DNA of 64,000 bases, from the NCBI GenBank assembly GCA_964019135.1, contig OZ025263.1, positions 28,581,639 to 28,645,638 on the forward strand, in the 5' to 3' direction. Origin of the DNA: Arenicola marina. Its lineage: Eukaryota > Annelida > Polychaeta > Arenicolidae. Shown piece after piece: positions 19,901 to 31,900 of the stretch (its first letter is position 1; the number at the start of each line of letters is the position of its first letter). A model generated the notes under the pieces. That model made no database searches. It had not been told where the DNA came from and saw only the letters and a list, made by a program, of their open reading frames with translations. A program made the position numbers and the translations under genes.

Positions 19901-22900
19901 GAATAACTTTCCGATAACCATGATATTCCTCTGTAATTGTTTCCTTCATTCTTATCTCCACCCTTAACGATCGGACACAGTATCGCTTTAACCCATCCTT
20001 CTAGATAAATTCCACTTTCTAACATTTTGTTAAAACAAGTACTGTAGCTCAGGCACAATGGCATCTTTAGTACCGGCAGAAGGGCTATGATGAGACCATC
20101 ACAGCCAGGTGCCATTCTTGTAGGCAAACTGGCAATACAATTAAATATTTCATCCTCTCTAATGTGTTCATTGAGGATTTCTGGCATATTTTCATCACAT
20201 TTCCCACAGTTAAGATCATGTGTTTCAATATATTTCCCTACTTCTGTTTCATTTTCTCAATCTATTTCGACATCTATATTCAAGAGGTTTTGGTAATAGT
20301 CAAACCGTCTCTTTGGTGTAATTGTATTCCCAGTGCCTGACGACTTTCTATTTACATCTCTCATCAAATTTCACAGCTGCTTTCTGTTATTTAAACCCTC
20401 ATTTACCTTAACTCTCAGTTCATGCTTGTACTCCTCTTCTTTATTTCTAGACATCACCTTAAGGATACGTTTTATCCTGCGATATTCCTCTGGCATTTCA
20501 TTGTCTCTATGTTTTCTATATTTATCTATAGCCAGCTCTCTTTGTCTCTTGCATTCTGCCAGATGATTATCCCACCATGGTACTGTAGTAATATCTTTCT
20601 CTTCATACTTCTTGGGCTTTGTCACCATGCTTTTCGCAGCACGTTTAAGAGCGGTTTCCAATTACCCTGCTGCTCTGTTTATCTACAAGTCACACACAGA
20701 TTGCTTAAACGTTGTTAACATTTCCGCCCACTCTGGGCTTGCCAGTTCTGCCTTTAACGTTTCGCAGCTTCCAGCATCCCATTAAAATATCTGGATGGTT
20801 GCTGTTCACTTGTTTTACATCACATGTAATCTTCGATTCACAGGGAAATGTCCATTGTCTTTATCCGTCACATCCATAATCTGGATTTCAAAAGCATTTT
20901 TCATCTCAAAAAAGCTTGATGAGCAAATACAATAATCTCTCATTTTGTGTACAGGATGTAAATTCTCCCATTCTATCACTTTCTTTCCTGCCATTTACAA
21001 TATAAATCTTCAGAGATGTACATAAGTCAATCAATTGTTGCCCAAACTTGTTTACACACCAGTCTTTCGATTTCCCGGCACATTGGAAAGAATTTTGACA
21101 TCAGAAGCAACGAGAGACTGGTCTCGTAGCGGTGGCATTTCAGCAATCTGTTTACTAGACCATTTCTAGTATTGTTGAATGCTTCAATTAGTACAATGAT
21201 AGTTAATTGTTTTTTATGTTAGTGCCGAGAACCGCAAGTGTTAGCAGTTTGAGCACCAACGCCGAGAGCACAAGTGTGACAACATGCACTGTTATCTGTC
21301 AGAGCACGTCAACACCGACTACCGTGACGCCGCAATCAACCACACGTTAGTAACTCTCCTATTTTTTGGCAATACAAATGTTTTCTATGCAGTGATGTCT
21401 TGACATGGGGAGACACAAAGGGTCTCGTAACCGTGGTTTGCCAAAACAGTTTGAGCATATTTTACACTGAAGCTAATAAAATCACTTCCCGCACTGTCCA
21501 TCTGGTGAAACTCGTTTAAATTTCGAAAAGTCTTTATGTCTGTCTTACATTTTTCAAATCTGCAGTGCATATATTTCATTGTATATTGCTTTGGTGAAAA
21601 ATAGGTTTAAAGTTTCGCACATCAGTATTGAAGACATAATTACGTCTACATATCAAGTTTAAAGGGACCAGATAGGTCTGATATTGCAACCAATTGCTAC
21701 ACAATGTGTATTTCAGTTTCATTGTGCGCGGAATATATACATAAGGCAAGACTATTATAGGCTTCTAATTTATCATTATGGGTAAACTAAATGTAAACTA
21801 ATGACTTTGCAGCGGGGTTAGAATTGAGTGAAACCACAAGCTCACCCGCCTCCACATCAGGGACCACCGATTCCACTGTGACAGAGACCACAGATGTGAC
21901 CACATCAGGGACCACTTTATCCTCCGAGACAACCACAGGGACCACAGAGTCTACGGAGACGGAGACCACAGGTGTGACCACATCAGGGACCATTTTATCC
22001 TCCGAGACAACCACAGGGACCACCGAGTCCACGGTGACGGAGACCACAGGTGTGACCACATCAGGGACCTCTTTATCCACCGAGACAACCACAGGGACCA
22101 CCGAGTCCACGGTGACGGAGACCACAGGTGTGACCACATCAGGGACCACTTTATCCCCTGAGACAACCACAGGGACCACCGAGTCCACGGTGACGGAGAC
22201 CACAGGTGTGACCAAATCATCTGAGTCTACCTCACTCCCAACTGACGTAACGTCACCATCGATTGCACCCACGTCGACCTTGAGCACGGATATTTTTACC
22301 ACGGTTACTGGACCGACATCAACCTTCACCCCAGCTGTAACCACGGCAACCACGTCACCTAGTAAGTGTCTGACGGTCGTCTCGTTCCCTGCGTTTCTCT
22401 TTCAGTATTGTTGAATGGTTCTATTCATACAGTGATAGTTATTTTTTATATAATAGTGCCGTGTATCTCAAGTGCTTCAGCATATTTTACTAAAACATTT
22501 CTAATATTGTTAAATGCATCCATGCCTAAAATTAGGCACAATTTGTAACTCTATGCAATACAAATATTTTTTTTACGATGCAGTGATGTTTTTGCCTCGC
22601 TAGCTACAAAGAGTCTTATAACCGTGGTCTTTCAAGAAGGTTTTCGGCATATTTTACTAAAACATTTCTAATATTGCGGAATGCCTTTATGTTTATATTG
22701 ATAATTAATTTGCCTTTTTAATAGTGCCGGGTACCACCAGTGTTAGCAGTTTGAGCACCAACCTCGAGAGCACAACAAGTGTGACTACCCCGACGAGCGT
22801 CTCTGAGTCAACAAGCACTGTCACCAGTGAGACCTCGTCAACACCGACTACTGTGACGCCGACGATAAGTTTATCAAGCACAAGTTAGTCCCTCTCCTCT

Positions 22901-25900
22901 TCTATGCAACATAAAGTATTCTTTTGACACAGTGACTTTTTGGCAACAGAAGAATGGCGTTTTCGGCAATTAGAATCACTTTTCTTTCGCCCATTTCCTA
23001 AATTTGGTTAATCGGGCATGCGCGAAGGAATCCACGATGTTATTTATGCAAAATTTGTCGATTTGGAGGAGAAGTAGGCTTTTTAGTTTCGTAAAATACT
23101 ATATTTCGGGTACAAATGGCGTTTTCGGCAAATAGAATCACTTTTCTATAAGCGACATCGGCGCTAATAGATCGATTCTCAGCAGCTCAAAGTAGGATTG
23201 TAAGTCTGTATGCTGATTCTTTTGATAAGCACGTATGGTGCAGCGTTGTATTCTCTTTCCACCATAGTGGCGAGTACGGCTAGCGCAACCAGCGCCAGCA
23301 CCACTGCGGAGAGCACCACCAGCTTGACAACCCCAACGACAGTCTCGGAAACCACAAGCACCGGAACCAGTGGGACGACGACAACTCCCACCACTGTCAC
23401 CCCGACCACCAGTGAGTCCACAACAGGTCAGTGATGCAACTTTATCATTTTATGTTTAAAGGAAACGTATTGTCTAGAAGGAAACGGGCGTAAAACAAAC
23501 TCTAACTTCTTAAACGTCACTTTATAACCCAGCAGGCACACAACGTCGTGACGACGTCGGGTGTTTGTTGAACTTCGACGTCGAGTTTTGGTCGGCAGAT
23601 GGTTGCTTTTGCACCATGGTCTGACGTCATATTCGCGACGTCGTAACGACATCTTGTACCAGACGTCGCATTTTGGTCGGTAGGTGGTTGTATTTGCACC
23701 ATGGCCTGACGTCATATTCGCGACGTCATAACGACGTCTTGAACCAGACGTCGCATTTTGGTCGGTAGGTGGTTGTATTTGCACCATGGTCTGACGTCAG
23801 ATTCGCGACGTCGTAACGACGTCTTGTACCAGACGTCGGATTTTAGTCGGCATATGGTTGTATTAGTGCCATGTTCAGACGTCAGATTCGCGACGACGTA
23901 ACGACGTCTTGTACCAGACGTCGCATTTTGGTCGGTAGGTGATTGTATTTGCATCATGGCCTGACGTCAGATTCGCGACGTCGTAACGACGTTTTGTACC
24001 AGACGTCGGATTTTAGTCGGCAGATGGTTGTATTAGGGCCATGTTCAGACGTCAGATTCGCGACGTCGTAACGTCTTGTACCAGACGTCGGATTTTAGTC
24101 GGCAGATGGTTGTACTTGCACCATGGTCGGACGTCAGATTCGCGACTTCGTAACGACGTCTTGTACCAGACGTCGGGTTTTAGTCGGTAGTTGGTTGTAT
24201 TAGTACCATGGTTCGACGTCAGATTCGCGGCATCATGACGACGTTTTCAGGAAGTAACAGCGATACATAGACCTTGTATTACACGAATCATTTATTATCT
24301 TCAATATAACATGGATCTTGCTGGTAGGTGGTCTTTATGGTAGTCTACTATATACTACGGCTATATACTAGGGCTATATGCTCAGCCATTGGAGGCTCCG
24401 ATCGCCTGGGCCGGGTATTCAAGCCCATCATGCGACAACGTTTTCAGTCACTCGTATGACGGAACCATGAGCCCGTTTTGGCCTCCACCTGATGCTTAAA
24501 TGTAGTCTACTTCTTGCGTCCCCCGCCGCCGCTTCTGTCCGGGGCATACTTCAAATGCTGCGACATCGCAGTACAAATTTCGGCCTCTGTGGCCGAAACT
24601 TGACTGATCATTGTGCTGTCTGAAACAGTTGAAAATAACCCTATATATATACAATATGGTCTACAGTATACTGCAGAGATTCCTCAGCAATTACGCTTTA
24701 TCAAATATTTCACAAAAACCCTAAAAGTACTAGTAATAGGTCAAATCTGTTTCATTCTGGTATTCCCTAAAACTTCTTATTGTCACAATGTCTTCTTTAA
24801 TGTTCAACTCCTGTGGCGGATTTCACGAACGCAGTTTAGCCGACTAGGGCGCTTAGTCGTCTAAAGTTACCATGTAAACGATGGGCGATTTTAGCCGTCT
24901 AAGCCCCGTAGCCGGCTAAACTATGTTCGTGAAATAGGCCACTGGACTTTAAACTCTTCACTTCAAGACATGAATCCCCATACCCTTTGCCAACAAAGTA
25001 AAATACCAGTTAATTTCATTCTGGACCAATATTAGTATTTATTAACCATTATCCCAAATTACTATATTATAATTTGGCACTTGGAACATCTCTTTTGTAA
25101 AAGAATCACATTGATCTGAATATTTAGATAAATTCTTCGCCTGACAAATTCAAGCATCCAACGTCATTTTGCACGAATTTACAACGTCGATCGTTTGATG
25201 CCTGATTTTTTTCAAATTTCGTGATTTGAAATTGCTTTAGATACCAAACTATGCGCCATATATTCTATCTACAGCTACATGTTGCTTGCTTCGATATCAG
25301 TTCTTCAGTGGTAAATGCTCTTCAATGAGTATATTAAACTTTATGAAATAATTTACCAATACGCTGATCTTTAACACTGGTCAATAACGTGCAAACAAAC
25401 ATTTAAGTAAATACAAAGTTATATAGCAGTTGTAAAATTTAGAATAAGAATGGAACAAAAAGAAAATGGATGGCATGAACCTCACATTTTCTGAAATTTC
25501 TTGCCTTCATGTTTCTCTTGTAAAGTATATCAATACAAAGGCAAGCAAGGCATTTTCCACTTACCGCGGACAACTTTGAATAGGGCTGTCCCCATGAAGG
25601 CCCTCTTGCCATTGCAGCCTTTTAGATTGAAGGTTGCCATGACCTCGTTGGTCATAGTCCTGCGAGGAAAGGTGTTCGAAAGCCTCATAACGTTGCCTTT
25701 ACAAACTTTACATGAATGTTTCCTGTGTATGGAAGATGGGAGTTACTTTGTTTAATTTATCGAAAATTGCCGACATTTAATTATAAACATAATCATTAAG
25801 AAATAAGTGATGGAGTAGTGATGACTTGACTGGCAATAGAGCAAACTTAACAACTTTGCCACAGTACAGACACATAGATATCACATACGTTGTGTAGATT

Positions 25901-28900
25901 CTGGCAGCAACGGTTTTTAAGCTTGCGTACAAACACTTGTATCTTACATACCCTTTATGAAACCACGAAGCTTGAGTTAGCATTCACCTTTTCATGATCT
26001 CCTGGACCGTGTTGGAAAGCTGTTTTCCTCTTATTAGTGACAGCCTCTGCACCTGGAATTTATAATTAAAGATGCGATACATTAACAAAAACAATGAAAT
26101 AAACCCATCCATGCTGCAATTATGTTTTTTTTTTAACCTTTTCAAAGCACATTATATAGGTATTTTACTTGTACTATTCGATCGTGAGCACACAAAACGC
26201 AACTAAAAATGGAAAGAGGAATCAGACAGCTCCGTCAAACAGCTGAGTGCGGCCTTAGGTAGCAAAATACGATTCTCTGATGCACAATCGAATCGAATGT
26301 CAAATCTCACTTCGTGACCCGGGAAACAGTTCAAAACGGCCTGAGTACGGTACACTGTAATTTTGTAACGCAATTAAATATACTCATATCCTAATTCTCA
26401 TATCAAATGAAACTGTATGATCAGAAAAACAGCCCACTGTGGCATCAGTAAAATATAATTCTTTAACACATACAATCAAATATCATTCGTTTCACCGAAA
26501 AAACGCGGACTGCAGCCTTGCAAGCAACACATAATTCTAAGCTTACACAATTAAATATTACATCGTGACCCATAAAACAGTTGACTGCAACCTAGTACGG
26601 AACATAGGACACAGCTGACTACAGTCTAGTGAGCAAAATATAATTATGCAACACAATTATATTATATGCCTCACGGTAACCCGTAATACAGGCTACCCCG
26701 GCCGGGCACAAGGAAATTCTCTTATACTTATAAAATCAAATAACACTGTGAACCGTACAACAGCTGACTGCGGCCTAAGCACCATACAATAATGTGATAT
26801 TCACAGCTTTGTTAAACGATTAAAGCCCGAGTGGATGCAGGGAAGCAGTGCCTTTCAGCTCGGTGTTTGTATCATGTCACCAGGTGACAGTGAGTGATAT
26901 GTTATATCATCCTTTTCAAACGTTGATATCAAATGGAATTAACAGTCAATAATTATTGAGACCAAAGTGGTAGCTTGTCAGCGTACAAATTTGAACTAAG
27001 CAGCCAGTAAAAGGAGCAACCCATATGCAATGTTACTATGGTATGACCATGGTATATACACCATGGAAAATGTACCATGGGGTTTTTGACACATTTACCA
27101 TGGTATATGGTTAATGTGAATCACAAAGATACCATGGTACATTTACCATGGATAGACCATGATACATTTACCACGGATAGACCATGATACATTTACCACG
27201 GAACATGTACCATGGATATACCATGGTACATTTACCATGTTTATACTATGGTACATTTACCATAGTATATGGTAATGTATACAATGAAGATACCATGATG
27301 CATTTACCATAGTAATACCATAATGTAATACCATAATGTATTTAACATTGAAATACCATGGTAGAATTATCATAGTAAATGCATCATGGTAAATTACTAT
27401 AGTGTATTCTAGGTAAACATACCACGGTAAATTTACCATGGTATATTTACTATATGCCTACTGTAAATTTACCGTGGCCATGGTAAATTTACCACAGTAA
27501 AAGTACCATGGTAAATTTACTATAGTAGGCATTTACCATGCCCATGGTAAATTTACCATAGTAGGAGTGGTAATAACTTACCATGGTACATTTACTATGC
27601 CTTCTATGTTAAATTTACCATGGGCATGGTAAATTTACTATAGTAGGCATAATAAATGTATCATGGTAAATTAATATGGTATTCAAGGTAAACATACCAT
27701 GCTAAATGTACAATGGTGATACATTGATAAACATAGGTATATATGGGTGGTCCATTTGCCATACATAAAAATACAACGACATAGTTGTTCATGGAACCGA
27801 TACATTATAACAATTGTTCGATCACAGCTACCAAATGTATCCGGTATAGCATGGTAATTTACCATGGTATACCAAGTACCAGGGTATGCTAATTTACCAT
27901 GGTACTTTATTACATGGATACCATGGTACACTATGGTACTAATCACCATTACATATAGCAATATATATATAATGCTATGATATATATATATATAATACCA
28001 GTCTGTAAAATACAAAAATAAAGAGATTCACAATCCCCTTTCATATATATGTATTACTATAAAAAAGTCCAGTATGTCAACATGTGATGTATGCGCATTA
28101 TATACACATAACTAACTCAAGGTTACATGACACAAATTCCAAAATATTTATATAATATACATATTCTAGTCATATAGATATATTAGAGAAACATGATACC
28201 ATTATGTGAAAAAATGTTCATTGCTTCTATGTATACTGACATAAAATTAAACAAATACTATTAATATACACTATATAGCAGCATCATAGTTACATACCTT
28301 CAAATTTATATTTCAGATTAAATTTCAAAACAATGCATACATTTCAATTTGTAAAACGTAAGTAAATCCTTCAGTTTTTCTTATTATTATCTAGCCTTTA
28401 CAACCTTGCTGATCCTCTCTCGCATTGCATTAACATGCAAATTTCTTTTACATCTTTGCCAGGGAATCCTCTCCGGACTTGATCTGTAACAAAGGATACA
28501 CTTATCGTCTTAGTAAATTACCCTTCACCAATGCTGTTTAACATTGTAAGACATGGGTACTAATATGTTGGAAGGCTATCTTATGAAACTTTGTACCACA
28601 TTTATTATTACATTATGCAGGAAGCAAATTAAATACCAAAGAGAATGTTGTAGACAGTATAGCCTGAAAACAAGCCTATACCGTGGTACAGTTTCCACAT
28701 AAAATATAAAAACAATTCACTGATTTTTCCCTAAGCCATTAAAAGTTTCCCTGAGAAACAGAAACACCACTAAATATTTGGGGGGAGGCATGCAACAGGG
28801 CTGTACCCTAAGATAGGGTTGAGGCACTCGCAGACACATGCACAAAGCCAAAGGAACCAATAAAGTATGTTAACAAGGTGTTAACAAGAGGAATGCACAG

Positions 28901-31900
28901 GACATACATGTCACAATCTTTGTACGAAGGTTTATACACATAAGAACAGACAAAGGGTTTCATGAAACTGGCTTCAGGCTAGTGCGGTAGTGGCAGTACC
29001 ATAGCCTATGGCATAGGGGGGCAAGTACAGGAACCACACAAACTCCAGAGAGAGGGTGGGGAAAAGGGGGGGATGATGGGCAGGTTGACCCCTACTCCCC
29101 CTGGCGTTTGGGGTTACTTTAGTGTAGATGGTTCCCGCTGTGCCAGTGGCTGCACAGGCGCCGTAAATCAAGGCTGAAGGTAAATCACCGATGTACTTCC
29201 GATCTGCCAATCCCCTTTCAATCTAAACTTTACGGTGGCGTGATGTTAAAAAGAGTGGTTTATATAGATAGTGTATGTTAATTGCTATTCTGGGCTCGCG
29301 CTAGGATATTTTTTTCATTAGCCAATTTGGCTAATTCCGTGGAAAAACATTAGCCAAAATTAGCCAAATATATTGGTTATAAATTGGTTATGTGTTTGTA
29401 GTTGAAATTTTATATTCGCCATGTTGGCGAGTGTCAAGGAAGTTCTTATCGCCAAATCCTGAATTTTTTCGCCAAATGGCTATTGGCGAATACTAATACA
29501 AGCCCAGCTATTATACTCTATTTTCAAGATGATATAGTGTATGCATTTAATAAATATTATAACCATTTTTATTCAAAGAGGTCACGCGCAGCAAGATTTG
29601 AGCAGTGTCATGGTGGCTGCATCGGCACAAAAACATCTGGCTGGTTGTAAAAAGGCTCTAATATTCAATAATTCATTTTGGATACACAACCTATCATCCT
29701 GAAAACGGAGTCTGATGGCAATCAACATGCACTCTATCCATATAAAGCACTCTTTTTAACATTGCCCCACTGTAAACTGTAGATCGGAAGAAGATCGGAA
29801 GGATCGGAAGTACATCGGGCATTTACCCTCACCCGTGAATCAACTGACAGAGGGACAGACCGGGGGGGGCGGAGCGAGTGGTGTAACAACACTAGCAACA
29901 AGTTTCAATTTATAAAGGCTTATGTTCACCTCATGTTATGGTGTCACGCTCGAACCTTGGTGTCTTCAGGTTCCATACAGTATAGTATTTATAAATTCTT
30001 ACCTTTCATTTATATACATAAGCAAATATTCGTGAATATAAGCTAATCGTATTCATATGCCGTAGGACTCCTCTCGCCTTTCCGCAACATTTTTCAAACT
30101 TCGCGCATGCGCCTTGCGATCTCCGCTGCACTTCTCCGCTAGGTGGCAGCTGCCACCTGGTGGCGCACTACTCACTTTGTCTATGTAGTTGGTGTTTTAG
30201 GGCGGGGTAAAGCCAGCCCTACTTCACCGCCAAAATACGCTCGTAAGGGGCATTTCACCTTGAAAATCGGCTCGAACGTTAGAACGCGAAAATATGCACT
30301 CGGAGGGGAAATTTACCTTGGACCCGCTCGCTTCATTATTTTCCCCGGCAAACCCCGCCTATTAAAGCACATTTTCAGAAGCCCGCGACCGAGTTTGGTG
30401 GTGCATAAATGGCGTTTTGACGTCGTAGTTTCGACATTGTTCTGACGTCGTATTTCAGTCGTGCTTTGTCGTGACCAAAGTCCGACGTCGTCATGACGTT
30501 GGTTACCGCTGTCGTTTTGACGTCGTAGTCTCGACTTTGTTTTGACGTCGTATTTCTGTCGTGATATGTCGTGACCAAAGTCCGACGTCGTCATGACGTC
30601 GGTTACCGCTGTCGTTTTGACGTCGTAGTCTCGACTTTGTTTTGACGTCGTCTTTCTGTCGTGATATGTCGTGACCAAAGCCCGACGTCGTGATGACGTC
30701 GGTTACCGCTGTCGCTTTGACGTCGTAGTCTCGACTTTGTTTTGACGTCGTCTTTCTGTCGTGATATGTCGTGATCAAAGTCCGACGTCGTCATGACGTC
30801 GGTTACCGCTGTCGTTTTGACGTCGTAGTCTCGAATTTGTTTTGACGTCGTCTTTCTGTCGTGATATGTCGTGACCAAAGTCCGACGTCGTGATGACGTC
30901 GGTTACCGCTGTCGTGTTGACGTCGTAGTCTCGACTTTGTTTTGACGTCGTATTTCAGTCGTGCTATGTCGTGACCAAAGTCCGACGTCGTCATGACGTC
31001 GGTTACCGCTGTCGTTTTGACGTCGTAGTCTCGAATTTGTTTTGACGTCGTAGTCTCGAATTTGTTTTGACGTCGTCTTTCTGTCGTGATATGTCGTGAC
31101 CAAAGTCCGACGTCGTGATGACGTCGGTTACCGCTGTCGTGTTGACGTCGTAGTCTCGACTTTGTTTTGACGTCATATTTCAGTCGTGCTATGTCGTGAC
31201 CAAAGTCCGACGTCGTCATGACGTCGGTTACCGCTGTTGTGTTGACGTCGTAGTTTCGACTGTTTTGACGTCGTATTTCAGTCGTGCTATGTCGTGACCA
31301 AGGTCCGACGTCGTCATGACGTCGGTTACCGCTGTCGTTTTGACGTCGTAGTCTCGAATTTGTTTTGACGTCGTAGTCTCGAATTTGTTTTGACGTCGTC
31401 TTTCTGTCGTGATATGTCGTGACCAAAGTCCGACGTCGTGATGACGTCGGTTACCGCTGTCGTGTTGACGTCGTAGTCTCGACTTTGTTTTGACGTCATA
31501 TTTCAGTCGTGCTATGTCGTGACCAAAGTCCGACGTCGTCATGACGTCGGTTACCGCTGTTGTGTTGACGTCGTAGTTTCGACTGTTTTGACGTCGTATT
31601 TCAGTCGTGCTATGTCGTGACCAAGGTCCGACGTCGTCATGACGTCGGTTACCGCTGACGTTTTGACGTCGTAGTCTCGACTTTGTTTTGACGTCGTCTT
31701 TCTGTCGTGAGATGTCGTGACCAAAGTCCGACGTCGTCATGACGTCGGTTACCGCTGTTGTGTTGACGTCGTAGTTTCGACTGTGTTTTGACGTCGTATT
31801 TCAGTCGTGCTATGTCGTGGCCAAGGTCCGACGTCGTCATGACGTCGGTTACCGCTGTCGTTTTGACGTCGTAGTCTCGACTTTGTTTTGACGTCGTATT

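Larger units (their letters stand above)
18098..21115 (-). mobile_element. Degenerate 5'-truncated LINE in mucin intron 2
   Basis: Minus-strand fragments run in LINE order: endonuclease end (about 21090-20820), linker (20661-20371), RT fingers (20187-19888), RT palm (19794-19609, 19493-19236), RT thumb/connection (19284-19033), C-terminal CCHC region (18730-18389). The T-rich run at 18098-18118 fits a poly(A) tail. The 5' end stops near 21115, where mucin intron sequence resumes. Stops and frameshifts separate the pieces. It is a non-LTR retrotransposon with an APE-type endonuclease; the clade is not assigned. Confidence 0.9.

Noticed and set aside
28974..29210. 78-codon minus-strand ORF inside the TIR element as an exon of the DUF4806-like gene
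   Set aside because: It has an acceptor-like GGCAG at one end but no donor, no recognisable domain, and part of it is the inverted repeat.
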